Source of the DNA: Polycladomyces zharkentensis
GTDB taxonomy: Bacteria; Bacillota; Bacilli; Thermoactinomycetales; JIR-001
Assembly (NCBI RefSeq): GCF_016938855.1
Contig: NZ_JAFHAP010000009.1
Span: 62,001-126,000, forward strand
DNA length: 64,000 nucleotides
Direction of reading: 5' to 3'
Below are positions 1 to 8,497 of the stretch, piece after piece. Each line of letters starts with the position of its first letter. Positions within the stretch are counted from its first letter, which is position 1. The notes beneath the pieces were generated by a model. That model saw nothing but the letters and a program-made list of their open reading frames with translations, did no database searches and was not told the DNA's origin. The position numbers and the translations under genes are program-made.

Positions 1-122
1 ACAAAACCTTCCGGTACGGGATACCCGTTCTGAAACATGCTGGCGAGCATACCGCCTTTTCCGCCCGCATATGCCTGAAGCCCGGGAGTCAATTCTTGAA
101 ATCTTTTCACCATATCTGTCAT
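1..122 (-). CDS. PEP/pyruvate-binding phosphotransferase, N-terminus (partial)
   Basis: Only the first 40 codons are in the window. Read on the minus strand from the ATG at 122-120, after an AAAGGAG ribosome site, they include AYAGGKGGMLASMFQNGYPV and then PEGF. This is the glycine-rich start of the PEP/pyruvate-binding (PPDK_N, ATP-grasp-like) domain found in PEP synthase, pyruvate phosphate dikinase and rifampin phosphotransferase. These enzymes move phosphate between ATP or PEP and a substrate through a histidine swivel domain. Which member this is cannot be told from 40 residues. It lies downstream of, and in the same direction as, the TetR gene, with a 236-bp repeat between them. Confidence 0.72.
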   Translation of the reverse strand, partial: MTDMVKRFQELTPGLQAYAGGKGGMLASMFQNGYPVPEGF

Positions 123-165
123 ATCAATCGGCTCCTTTTCTCAGGTAACAGAGGGTCTCTTTTGA

Positions 166-402
166 GCGTGTCCGGTGAATACTGTCCAATGGCTTTCCCT
201 GCTCGTTCCACCTGCGCCCTGCACAAGCAGGTCATGGCTCTGACCGTGCTGAGCGCAGGACGTGGGCAAAGTACGCTTCTCTCAGAGTAGTTGCCCGCGA
301 TTTCATTCCTTCGCTTTCAGGCTCTTCGCTTGACCGGGCTGAAAGCAAGTCACTCGACCGGGAACGCATTTGCCCATCGCGGATGTACCAGGCACACACC
401 GG
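166..402 (+). mobile_element. MITE-like 236-bp repeat, copy 1
   Basis: This non-coding stretch is matched along its length by the reverse complement of 44398-44632. Shared blocks in the same order include GGTGAATAC, CTGCGCCCT, AAGCAGGT, GCAGGACG.GGGCAAA, AGTTGCCCGCGATT, CATTCCT, and a closing ACCAG.CAC. The two copies are almost equal in length (236 and 235 bp). The ends are imperfect inverted repeats around GTGTCNGGTGAAT. A central hairpin pairs GTGGGCAA with TTGCCCGC and is kept in both copies. It sits between tetR and the phosphotransferase gene and contains no credible gene. Confidence 0.6.
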
Positions 403-412
403 GCGACTGATA

Positions 413-1036
413 TCACTTATAAAAGCATTTTTTTAATAGATCGATATAATGATCCATCTCTGCTAAAATTTCATCAAAATCAAGGTCGTTCAAAGAAAGC
501 GACTTTGCCTTTTCCTGTTGTTGAGAAGAGAAACCTTCCATGGTCCAAATGATGATGTTGACGGCTCTTTTTGCATCAATGTCCTCCCTGAATTTGGACA
601 AATCAATATCCCCGAATAATTCCTGATAACTCCTCGTGATCATTTCCTTGTTTCTGCGTTCCAAATCACTTTTTACTTCAGCAGCGTCCTCGAAATATGC
701 TACTTTCATAAATTCAAATATCTCGGGATATCTCTTGATGAGTTCGATCTTAAGCAACAGCATTTCCCTGAATCGCTTCAATATATCATGCTCATTCAGA
801 TCGATTTTTGCAAAAAACTCGTTCATCACGATTTCTGAACAATAGTCATATAGATATAAAAACAAGCCTTTTTTGTCCTTGAAATAATAAAATAGAGATC
901 CCTTCGAAATGTTCGCCTCTTTGACGATCTCATCCGTAGAGGCATTTTTAAATCCCTTTTGCACGAATTCCTTTATCGCTGCATTGACAATTCGGTCTTG
1001 CTTTTCAGGATTCAGCTTTAAAAACTTTGATGACAT
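413..1036 (-). CDS. TetR/AcrR family transcriptional regulator
   Basis: This 207-residue protein has a canonical TetR N-terminal HTH at about residues 10-55, with the recognition segment ISKGSLFYYFKDKKGLF. The helical ligand-binding half that follows has no ligand I recognise. The ATG is preceded by AAGGTGGGAAAAGG. Two similar palindromes lie just upstream, over its own promoter, which points to autorepression. The downstream phosphotransferase gene is a possible target. The coding sequence is more AT-rich than most neighbours. The family is clear; the effector and regulon are not. Confidence 0.93.
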   Translation of the reverse strand: MSSKFLKLNPEKQDRIVNAAIKEFVQKGFKNASTDEIVKEANISKGSLFYYFKDKKGLFLYLYDYCSEIVMNEFFAKIDLNEHDILKRFREMLLLKIELIKRYPEIFEFMKVAYFEDAAEVKSDLERRNKEMITRSYQELFGDIDLSKFREDIDAKRAVNIIIWTMEGFSSQQQEKAKSLSLNDLDFDEILAEMDHYIDLLKKCFYK

Positions 1037-1076
1037 CCTTTTCCCACCTTACTTCGTCAATCGTTGCACAAAGAAA

Positions 1077-1126
1077 TTGACTGGATCAGTCAATAACATG
1101 ATAATGTGATTGACTAATCTGGTCAA
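1077..1126. promoter_or_regulatory. paired TetR operators
   Basis: Two palindromes of the same form lie at 1077-1093 (TTGACTGGATCAGTCAA) and 1110-1126 (TTGACTAATCTGGTCAA). Both fit TTGACY-N5-RGTCAA, and their centres are 33 bp apart, about three helical turns. One covers the -35 box of the tetR promoter and the other lies just past its -10 box. Assignment to this TetR protein is inferred from position. Confidence 0.72.
1098..1126 (-). promoter_or_regulatory. tetR promoter
   Basis: Read on the minus strand, TTGACC (1126-1121) and TATCAT (1103-1098) are separated by 17 bp. This is a sigma-A-type promoter about 60 bp upstream of the tetR ATG, embedded in the operator pair. Confidence 0.6.
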
Positions 1127-1260
1127 TGATGAATCATATCCGGAATCATGTCTATCAATTGTTTTGTGTTTTCCATAAAAGAAGAACTATCAAATCATTG
1201 TCGCATCCATCACTGCCAAAGATGCATCATCTCCATCCCGTGGCTTAGCGGAAATCGTTT

Positions 1261-1279
1261 TATAATGAAAGCGTCATCA
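1261..1279 (+). promoter_or_regulatory. polyol operon -10 box and cre-like site
   Basis: TATAAT at 1261-1266 is a perfect -10 box. No good -35 box lies 17 bp upstream, which would suit an activated promoter. TGAAAGCGTCATCA (1266-1279) matches the CcpA cre consensus TGNAANCGNWNNCA at all but one fixed position and overlaps the expected transcription start. Catabolite repression of the operon is therefore likely. Confidence 0.5.
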
Positions 1280-1304
1280 TGATTGCCTGACAAGGGGGGG
1301 CCGA

Positions 1305-2846
1305 ATGAAGAGGCGAACCGTGTTTCAAATCACCGCGCTGGTTTTGGTGATCATCATGTTTACCGGAGCCTGCTCTTCTGAAGCGCCAATCGATACGAAG
1401 AGCAAAAACGCAGACAAGATCAATCCCAACAAGCTGGTCGATGCACCCTTTGAAGGATGGGTGGAAGGACTGCCCAAAATTCAAGCACCCGAAGGCTTTG
1501 ATTGGAAGCAATTTAAGGGGGTACAAATCAATGTCATCTCCGAGAACACCCCACCATCTTCGGCACTCGCTGCCAATATTGAGAAATTTGAAAAAGTGAC
1601 AGGGATCAAGGTCAACATCGAGCAGAGCGACTTGGGCACGGTTGTCGAAAAGGTGGGTCTCGACTTCAACGCCAAATCTGCAAAGTACCATGTCATTTAC
1701 GCAGATCCTTATCAAATCCTCGCTAAGTATTCCGAACACTTCGTTGATTTGAATTTGTTCAACAAGGAACCGACGATGCCCCATATTCCCGGAGGTTTGG
1801 AAGACTTTGTTCCCACCCAGTTGGAAGTGCTCGGGTACATGGGAAACAAAGAAAAGCTGTTGGCTCTGCCCTACGATAACCCGACCATGGTGTTGGCCTA
1901 TCGGAAGGATGTTTTTGAGAAGTACAAGGATTTGTTCATGAAGGAAAAAGGCTATGACTGGACGCCTCGGCCGGGTATGACGTGGGATCAATATTACGAC
2001 ATTGCCAAATGGATCAACCAAAAAGTGAAAGAAGGCGTCATCACCGAGGTGAAATACGGAACCGGTCATCAGGCCAAACAATATGATTCTCTGATGTGTG
2101 ACTTCAGCAACATTCTCGCCGCGAACGGAGGAGATTATTTCGGAAGAAAGGATATTGGAACGATCGGGACAATCGATCCGGGAAAATCGGCGATGACATC
2201 CAAGCAGGCTCTTGAATCGGTCAAGTTTTACAATCAGTTGTTGAAAGAAGCGGCGCCGGGAAGCACGTCATGGGATTGGAACGGCTTGGCTGAAGCGTTC
2301 GCCGCCGGAGAGATTGCGATGGCACCTGAGTGGCATGAGTTTTCCGCGATGTTTGAGAACAAGGAGAAGTCGAAGGTAGCCGGGAAAGTCGGCTGGTCGC
2401 TTTTGCCGAAAGGAAAGGTGCGGAGTGCGAACATTTTTGGCGGAACCGGGATCGGGATCAACAAATATGCCAGCGATGATGAAAAGAAAGCGGCTTGGCT
2501 GTTCCTGGTCTGGGCCACGTCTCCGCAATCCCAGTACATGATTTTGAAATCGGATTTGGGCGGTTCGACGCCGACCCGTTCCTCCGTCTACGAGCTTCCC
2601 GATGTAAAAAAAGGGATGGAACCCGGAACAAAAGAATCCGAGGAAATGCCCAACCTGCTTTCCATGAAGTCCGTGTTGAAGGCATGGGAAGCCGAAAACG
2701 CCTATATGCGTCCGAAAATTCCCCAATGGCCGCAAATCGACACTTATGTTTTCACCGAACTTTCCAAGATGATCGCCGGCAAACAAAGTCCGGAACAAAC
2801 GGTGAAGGCAATCACGGAGATGGTCGATGAAGCAACCGGAAACTGA
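1305..2846 (+). CDS. ABC transporter sugar/polyol-binding lipoprotein
   Basis: This 513-residue family 1 extracellular solute-binding protein should capture the substrate outside the membrane for the two permeases that follow. It has a lipoprotein signal: a basic MKRR start, a hydrophobic stretch, then FTGAC with the lipid-bearing cysteine at residue 23. The mature part has the binding-protein pattern of an N-terminal lobe, a central hinge and a Trp/Tyr-rich C-terminal lobe. The ATG follows AAGGGGGGG. No ATP-binding subunit is encoded in the operon, so it probably shares an MsmX-type ATPase made elsewhere. The dehydrogenases and xylulokinase downstream point to a sugar alcohol as ligand; the exact one cannot be read from the sequence. 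Confidence 0.93.
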   Translation: MKRRTVFQITALVLVIIMFTGACSSEAPIDTKSKNADKINPNKLVDAPFEGWVEGLPKIQAPEGFDWKQFKGVQINVISENTPPSSALAANIEKFEKVTGIKVNIEQSDLGTVVEKVGLDFNAKSAKYHVIYADPYQILAKYSEHFVDLNLFNKEPTMPHIPGGLEDFVPTQLEVLGYMGNKEKLLALPYDNPTMVLAYRKDVFEKYKDLFMKEKGYDWTPRPGMTWDQYYDIAKWINQKVKEGVITEVKYGTGHQAKQYDSLMCDFSNILAANGGDYFGRKDIGTIGTIDPGKSAMTSKQALESVKFYNQLLKEAAPGSTSWDWNGLAEAFAAGEIAMAPEWHEFSAMFENKEKSKVAGKVGWSLLPKGKVRSANIFGGTGIGINKYASDDEKKAAWLFLVWATSPQSQYMILKSDLGGSTPTRSSVYELPDVKKGMEPGTKESEEMPNLLSMKSVLKAWEAENAYMRPKIPQWPQIDTYVFTELSKMIAGKQSPEQTVKAITEMVDEATGN

Positions 2847-2915
2847 AATTGATCGGTGGAGGGTGCGGCAGTCCGTACCCTTGCCCTCATTTCCATCGTG
2901 GAAGAAGGGGATTGG

Positions 2916-3845
2916 ATGAGACTGGACATCAAAGTGAATGCATATCGAAAACCGCTTGAAACCGCGGGGACGTTGGTTCATGGACGAAGGAAAAAATGGT
3001 CGACGGAATTTTGGATGTTGCTTCCCTCCATGATTTTACTGGCGGTTATCAGCATCTTTCCGTTTTTGTACATGATTTACGCCAGTTTCATGGATTACTC
3101 GCTGTCCTTTGACGAACCGACATTCAACGGGATGAAAAACTGGGAGAAAGTGTTGACCAACGATACGTTTTGGGCCTCTTGGGGTCGTACGGCGGTTTAT
3201 GCGTTGTGCGGTCTGTCGCTTGAAATGCTGATCGGCGTAGGAATGGCCCTGTTGATTTACGTACTTCCCAAGGCAAGGAATTTGATTTTGACATTGTGGA
3301 TGATTCCGCTCTTTGTCGCCCCGGTGGTCGTCGGGCTTCTGGGCCGGTTTTTGCTCAATTCCACTTATGGTCTGTACGCTTGGCTGTTTCGGCTGATCGG
3401 TGTGGAAACCGAAATTTTGGGGAATGTTTCAACCGCTCTTCCGGCCATTATTCTTATGGACGTATGGGAGTGGACGCCCTTGATCACGATGATCGTGTTC
3501 GCCGGGTTGCAATCGTTGCCGGAGGAAGTGCTGGAAGCGGCGGAAGTGGACGGAGCCGGCTATGTCCGGAGGCTGATTCACGTTATATTCCCGTTGATTT
3601 CCCGTACGATTTTGCTCGCCTTGTTGATTCGAATGATGGATATCCTTCGCTTTGTCGACACGATCAAAATCACGACAGAAGGCGGTCCCGCCGATTCCAC
3701 CAAGGTGATCGGCTATCACCTGATGGAAGTGGCTTTTCGATTCCAGGATTTCGGTTCGGCCGCCGCGTTGGGTTTGAGCATGCTCGTCGTCACCATCTTC
3801 CTGGGACAGCAATTCGTTCGATTCATGCGGAAGGGGGAAGAATGA
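2916..3845 (+). CDS. ABC sugar permease, MalF type
   Basis: This 309-residue inner-membrane subunit has about six hydrophobic segments and the EAA loop (EAAEVDGAGYVRRLIHVIFP) that contacts the ATPase. I chose the ATG at 2916, preceded by GAAGAAGGGG. A longer reading from a GTG at 2856 would add 20 unconvincing residues. It should form a heterodimer with the product of the next gene, whose ATG starts directly after this stop codon. It belongs to the MalF/UgpA family of importers. Confidence 0.93.
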   Translation: MRLDIKVNAYRKPLETAGTLVHGRRKKWSTEFWMLLPSMILLAVISIFPFLYMIYASFMDYSLSFDEPTFNGMKNWEKVLTNDTFWASWGRTAVYALCGLSLEMLIGVGMALLIYVLPKARNLILTLWMIPLFVAPVVVGLLGRFLLNSTYGLYAWLFRLIGVETEILGNVSTALPAIILMDVWEWTPLITMIVFAGLQSLPEEVLEAAEVDGAGYVRRLIHVIFPLISRTILLALLIRMMDILRFVDTIKITTEGGPADSTKVIGYHLMEVAFRFQDFGSAAALGLSMLVVTIFLGQQFVRFMRKGEE

Positions 3846-4679
3846 ATGGCCCCGCGTGTTCGAAAAATCGCGATGTACCTCGTCCTGTACTCCATTGCGG
3901 GGATCGCCTTGCTTTGGGCGCTCCTTCCCGTTCTCTGGATGTTGTTGTCGTCCCTTAAAACCCAAGCGGGGATGTTTTCGATGCCGCCCAAATTCATTTT
4001 TAAGCCGAATTTCGATACATTTGCCTATATGTTTTCGGAGCGGGGGAATTTCACCCATTTTCTAACAAACAGTGTGATCGCTTCCGGTGTCTCCACTGGA
4101 ATCTCCCTGGTATTGGGCACGTTGGGGGGCTTTGCCCTTGCCCGTCGGAAGTTTAAAGGGGAAAAGCACATCTCCTTTTGGATCATCAGCACGCGGATGG
4201 CACCGATTCCCGCTGTGTTGTTGCCCCTTTACCTGATGTTTTCCAAGATGGGTCTCATCGGGACGATGACGGGCTTGATTTTTGCCTATACCACATTGAA
4301 TTTGCCGTTTGCGCTTTGGATGATGATGATTTTCTTCAAGGAGGTTCCCGTTGATCTGGAAGAAGCGGCAATGATTGACGGGTGCAGCCGGTTTCAGGCG
4401 TTTTGGCGGGTGGTGATTCCACCGGCCGCTCCGGGGTTGGTGGCCACCGGCATCCTGTGTTTGATGTTCGCGTGGAACGATTTCCTTTTTGCTTCCGTCT
4501 TCTCCGGCCATGAAAATCAAACCATTCCGGTGGCAGCCACCCTTTTGATCACGCAACAGGGCATTGCCTGGGGGCAAGCCATGGCCACCGGAACCGTGAT
4601 CATCACACCGATGGTGATTGCCGGATTGATCGTCCGGAAATATCTGGTGCGCGGACTTTCGATGGGGGCCGTTAAATAA
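3846..4679 (+). CDS. ABC sugar permease, MalG type
   Basis: This 277-residue second permease subunit has the MalG-type EAA loop (LEEAAMIDGCSRFQAFWRVV) and a C-terminal hydrophobic segment ending GLSMGAVK, both typical of the family. Its start abuts the stop of the upstream permease, so translation is probably coupled. With the lipoprotein and partner permease it completes the transport part of the operon, except for the ATPase. Confidence 0.93.
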   Translation: MAPRVRKIAMYLVLYSIAGIALLWALLPVLWMLLSSLKTQAGMFSMPPKFIFKPNFDTFAYMFSERGNFTHFLTNSVIASGVSTGISLVLGTLGGFALARRKFKGEKHISFWIISTRMAPIPAVLLPLYLMFSKMGLIGTMTGLIFAYTTLNLPFALWMMMIFFKEVPVDLEEAAMIDGCSRFQAFWRVVIPPAAPGLVATGILCLMFAWNDFLFASVFSGHENQTIPVAATLLITQQGIAWGQAMATGTVIITPMVIAGLIVRKYLVRGLSMGAVK

Positions 4680-4734
4680 AGGTTTTTGCGAAAAACGGAG
4701 AACCAGGATAATCCAGCGCGAGGTGAGAAAAGTA

Positions 4735-5796
4735 ATGATTCCCACGACGATGAAAGCGGCAGTGTTGAAGAAACCATTGGAGATGGAACTCCGGGAATTG
4801 CCGGTTCCGAAGGTGAGCGGGGACGAAGTGCTCGTCAAGGTAATGGCGGTCGGGGTGTGCGGATCGGATGTTCATTACTACGAACACGGAAGAATTGGAC
4901 GTCATGTGGTGGAACAACCGATCATTCTCGGCCATGAGTGTGCTGGGATTGTCGTGGCGACGGGGGACCGGGTCTCGCGGGTGAAGGTTGGAGACCGCGT
5001 CGCCATTGAGCCCGGTGTCACTTGCGGAACGTGTGCTTACTGCAAGGAAGGCCGCTACAATTTGTGTCCGGATGTTTCATTTCTGGCGACGCCTCCGGTT
5101 GACGGCGCATTTACCCAATATATCAAGCACCGCGAGGATTTCCTTTATCCCATCCCGGATGGCCTCTCTTTTGAAGAAGCCGCGCTGATCGAGCCGTTTT
5201 CGGTCGGAATCCACGCGGCCCGACGTGCCGGTCTCATGCCAGGTTCGGCGGTGGCGATCATGGGAATGGGACCGGTCGGGTTGATGGCGGTCGTTGCGGC
5301 CAAAGCGTTCGGCGCATCATTGATCATTGCGACGGACTTGCTGTCAAACCGGTTGGTTGCAGCGGAAAAATTGGGCGCCACCCATACGGTCAACATCCTT
5401 GAACAACAACCGGAGGAGGCGATCCGGGCCATCACCGGCGGCGAAGGCGTGGATGTCGCCTTTGAGACGGCAGGTCACCCGAAAGCCATCCAATCCGCGT
5501 TGGCTTCCGTCCGTCGGGGAGGAAAGCTTGCGATCGTCGGCCTTCCGCCGCAGGATGAAATCGGTCTGAACGTGCCGATGATCGCGGATCGGGAAGTGGA
5601 TATTTACGGCGTGTTTCGCTATGCCAACGTCTATCCCCAGGCGATCCGGTTTTTGTCTTCCGGCATTGCGGATGTCACTCCGTTGATCACCGACCGTTAT
5701 CCCTTGGAACAGACCCGTGACGCCCTTGAAAGAGCCAGGACACAGAAAGAGAAGAGCTTGAAAGTTTTTGTCTATCCCAACGGATTGCCAGAATGA
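4735..5796 (+). CDS. zinc-dependent polyol (sorbitol/xylitol-like) dehydrogenase
   Basis: This 353-residue medium-chain dehydrogenase should oxidise a polyol to a ketose with NAD. Catalytic zinc ligands are visible in GVCGSDVHYYEHG (Cys) and GHECAG (His, Glu). The structural zinc site is the four-cysteine cluster CGTCAYCKEGRYNLC. The nucleotide-binding motif is GMGPVG. The layout matches the sorbitol/L-iditol 2-dehydrogenase and xylitol dehydrogenase branch. I prefer the ATG at 4735, seven bases after GAGGTGAG, over a GTG at 4723. Together with the xylulokinase downstream, a product such as xylulose is plausible. Confidence 0.9.
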   Translation: MIPTTMKAAVLKKPLEMELRELPVPKVSGDEVLVKVMAVGVCGSDVHYYEHGRIGRHVVEQPIILGHECAGIVVATGDRVSRVKVGDRVAIEPGVTCGTCAYCKEGRYNLCPDVSFLATPPVDGAFTQYIKHREDFLYPIPDGLSFEEAALIEPFSVGIHAARRAGLMPGSAVAIMGMGPVGLMAVVAAKAFGASLIIATDLLSNRLVAAEKLGATHTVNILEQQPEEAIRAITGGEGVDVAFETAGHPKAIQSALASVRRGGKLAIVGLPPQDEIGLNVPMIADREVDIYGVFRYANVYPQAIRFLSSGIADVTPLITDRYPLEQTRDALERARTQKEKSLKVFVYPNGLPE

Positions 5797-5812
5797 AAGG
5801 AGAGAGGGAAAC

Positions 5813-6835
5813 ATGAAAACAATGAAAGCGGCTTTTTACGTTGCCCCCCGTCAAATTCGGGTGGAGGAAGTGGAGATTCCCTCCCCCGGTCCCGGTGAAG
5901 TGATCGTGAAGGTGGAATGCTGCGGGATTTGCGGGACGGACTATCATATTTTCGAAGGAGATTTCATCTCCCCGTATCCGTTGATCGGCGGGCATGAATT
6001 TGCCGGCACCGTTCATGAAGTGGGGGAGGGCGTTGACGGCTGGACGGCGGGGGAGCGGGTTGCCGTCGATCCTTCCGTTTACTGCGGCACGTGCAACCAT
6101 TGTCGGAATCATAAGTGGAATCACTGTAAGAGTTGGAATGCGATCGGGGTTACGATGAACGGGGCTTTTGCCGAGTATGTGCGCGTTCCCGCCAAAAACC
6201 TGTACAGGCTGCCGGAGGGAATGACTTTTGAAGAGGGAGCGCTCATCGAACCGCTGTCCTGTGTCGCTTATGCGTTGAATCGGGTCCAGCCCCGGTTCGG
6301 GGAGAGATCGTTGATCTTCGGGGGCGGTCCGATGGGATTGATGTTGCTCATGGCGTTGAAAACGAGCGGGACTTCCGAAGTGGTCCTCGTGGATGTTTTG
6401 GAAGAAAAATTGGAAATGGCGAGACGTATGGGGGCCGACAGCGTTTACGTCAATGACCATTCCCTGAAAAGCCGTCTGGATGGCCGGTATCCCGACGGGT
6501 TTGATCTCGTTGTCGATGCGACGGGAATCCCGTCCGTCATTGAGGGTATGTTCCGTTTTGCCGGACCCGGGGCGCGCATCCTGCAGTTTGGTGTGGCTCC
6601 CACCGATGCGCACATTTCCGTCAATCCCTTTGACATTTACCATAAGGACTGGCAGTACCTCGGGTCGATGGCGTTGATGTTCAATTTTTATCAGGCACTC
6701 CACATGATTGAACATCAACGGGTGGACGTTGGGGCGCTGGTGACGAAAAAAATCGGTCTGGAATCCTTCGCTGATTATATGCGGGACAAAAAACACGCGA
6801 AGGATTGTAAGGTTTTGGTTTGTCCTGGACTTTGA
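5813..6835 (+). CDS. second zinc-dependent alcohol/polyol dehydrogenase
   Basis: This 340-residue medium-chain dehydrogenase has catalytic zinc residues in CGICGTDYHIFEGDF and GGHEFAG, and a structural zinc site CGTCNHCRNHKWNHC. The dinucleotide-binding motif is GGGPMG. The ATG at 5813 follows AAAGGAGAGAGGG. It is clearly related to, but distinct from, the dehydrogenase just upstream. The operon may therefore oxidise two different polyols, such as arabitol, xylitol or sorbitol. The substrate is not determined by the sequence. Confidence 0.9.
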   Translation: MKTMKAAFYVAPRQIRVEEVEIPSPGPGEVIVKVECCGICGTDYHIFEGDFISPYPLIGGHEFAGTVHEVGEGVDGWTAGERVAVDPSVYCGTCNHCRNHKWNHCKSWNAIGVTMNGAFAEYVRVPAKNLYRLPEGMTFEEGALIEPLSCVAYALNRVQPRFGERSLIFGGGPMGLMLLMALKTSGTSEVVLVDVLEEKLEMARRMGADSVYVNDHSLKSRLDGRYPDGFDLVVDATGIPSVIEGMFRFAGPGARILQFGVAPTDAHISVNPFDIYHKDWQYLGSMALMFNFYQALHMIEHQRVDVGALVTKKIGLESFADYMRDKKHAKDCKVLVCPGL

Positions 6836-6847
6836 GTTCGGGGGGAA

Positions 6848-8383
6848 ATGGGCGTGCGAACGGAAAAGGATGGAGTTTTGGGGATCGATATCGGAACACA
6901 AGGGACGAAAGCATTGGTCGTCGATTCCGAAGGGAACATACAAGGAGTGGGGACTTCTTCGTATTCTTTCGAGATCCCCCGTCCGGGATGGTCGGAACAA
7001 GATCCCCGGATATGGTGGCAGGCTGTGATCAGCAGCTTAAAAATACTCCGGGAAAAGGGGATTTCACTTTCCAACATTCGGGCGGTGGGTGTAAGCGGCC
7101 AGATGCATTCTTCGGTCCTTCTCGGCGAAGACGGCGAAGTGGTCCGTTCGGCCATTCTCTGGAATGATGTGCGCACGACAGAGGAGTGTGCGGAGATCGA
7201 GGAATTGCTGGGAGAAAAACACGTTTATCGGATCACGAAAAACGCGGTGCTTCCGGGGTTTACCGCACCGAAGCTGCGGTGGATCCAAAAAAACGAGCCC
7301 GATCGTTACCGGGCAATCCGATGGGTGATGTTGCCGAAAGATTATATCGTGTTCCGCCTGACTGGCGAGCGATCGACGGATGTTTCAGATGCGAGCGGCA
7401 CCGCGTTGTTTGACGTGGCCGGTCGCAAGTGGTCCGAGGCGCTCATGGAGGGGCTCGGGTTTTCTCGCGAATGGTTCCCCGCTGTGTATGAAAGCAAGAT
7501 CGTCGTGGGACGGGTGACGGCGGAAGCGGCACGGGCGACCGGACTTCCCGAAGGATTACCGGTGGTGGCCGGTGCGGGGGACAATGCGGCGGCAGCGCTG
7601 GGAAACGGAGTATTTCATGAGGGAAAAGGGGTCATCAGTGTCGGTACATCCGGAACGGTGTTTGTGCCGCTGTCCCGTGTTCCTGACTTCGACGATCGGG
7701 AGGAACGGCTGAAAACGGTTCATCTGTTCTGTCATTGTGTACCGAATACATGGCATGCCATGGGTGTCACATTGTCCGCGGGCATGTCTCTCAGCTGGTT
7801 TTGCCAACAGTTTGGATGGCGTGATTTTGAAAATATGCTTTCCGGCGTCCAGGAAATCCCGCCCGGTTCGGACGGTCTGTTGTTCTTGCCCTATATAAAC
7901 GGCGAGCGGACCCCTCATAATGATCCTTACGCGCGGGGCGTCTTTTTGGGAATCTCCTACCGCCACAGCGCAAAGCATTTCGTGCGGGCCGTAATGGAAG
8001 GCGTGGCGTTCAGCTTGCGAGATTGTTTGGAGTTGATCGAGAAGGTGACATCCTCTTCTCCAAAAGAACTGTATCTGACCGGCGGAGCGGTAAAAAGCCG
8101 ATTGTGGAGCCAAACCTTCTCCGATGTGCTTAAGAGACGGTTGATCGGTTATGAAGACAGGGAAGGCCCGGCCTTGGGAGCCGCGTTTCTGGCTGGTCTT
8201 GGGATCGGATTGTGGAACAGTCCTGATGATCTTCCCCATCAAGTCGGGTCAATTCCCGTCATAACGGAAACAAATGCCGGGTCTGCAAGCGTATATGATC
8301 AACTGTATCGGGTGTATCGGCATCTGTATCCTTCCTTAAAGGAAACCTATCAAATTCTTCATGCGGCACAACAGGGATCGTGA
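6848..8383 (+). CDS. xylB: xylulokinase (FGGY carbohydrate kinase)
   Basis: This 511-residue cytoplasmic kinase should phosphorylate D-xylulose to xylulose 5-phosphate, feeding the pentose phosphate pathway. It has the N-terminal FGGY ATPase motif (GIDIGTQGTKALVVD), the xylulokinase substrate motif SGQMHSSVLL, the catalytic-loop segment AGAGDNAAAALG and the C-terminal LTGGAVKSRLW signature. Its length is typical for XylB. Being last in the operon, it would phosphorylate the ketose made by the two dehydrogenases. Confidence 0.93.
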   Translation: MGVRTEKDGVLGIDIGTQGTKALVVDSEGNIQGVGTSSYSFEIPRPGWSEQDPRIWWQAVISSLKILREKGISLSNIRAVGVSGQMHSSVLLGEDGEVVRSAILWNDVRTTEECAEIEELLGEKHVYRITKNAVLPGFTAPKLRWIQKNEPDRYRAIRWVMLPKDYIVFRLTGERSTDVSDASGTALFDVAGRKWSEALMEGLGFSREWFPAVYESKIVVGRVTAEAARATGLPEGLPVVAGAGDNAAAALGNGVFHEGKGVISVGTSGTVFVPLSRVPDFDDREERLKTVHLFCHCVPNTWHAMGVTLSAGMSLSWFCQQFGWRDFENMLSGVQEIPPGSDGLLFLPYINGERTPHNDPYARGVFLGISYRHSAKHFVRAVMEGVAFSLRDCLELIEKVTSSSPKELYLTGGAVKSRLWSQTFSDVLKRRLIGYEDREGPALGAAFLAGLGIGLWNSPDDLPHQVGSIPVITETNAGSASVYDQLYRVYRHLYPSLKETYQILHAAQQGS

Positions 8384-8422
8384 GTCTAAGGTCATGACAG
8401 ATCAAAATACGATGGAGATCGG

Positions 8423-8469
8423 CCCGGTCTTGTGTTACGTTAAAATCAAAGACCGGGTTCTTGCTTTCT
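8423..8469 (+). terminator. terminator of the polyol operon
   Basis: CCCGGTCTT (8423-8431) pairs with AAGACCGGG (8449-8457) around an AT-rich loop, followed by the T-rich tail TTCTTGCTTTCT. It lies 40 bp after xylB. Confidence 0.8.
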
Positions 8470-8497
8470 GATACCAAAGTGCACGGGAGGAGATCGA

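Noticed and set aside
2268-2981. Long minus-strand open frame over the binding-protein gene
   Set aside because: It is antisense to a lipoprotein with clear family motifs and has a composition typical of a shadow frame; no ribosome site.
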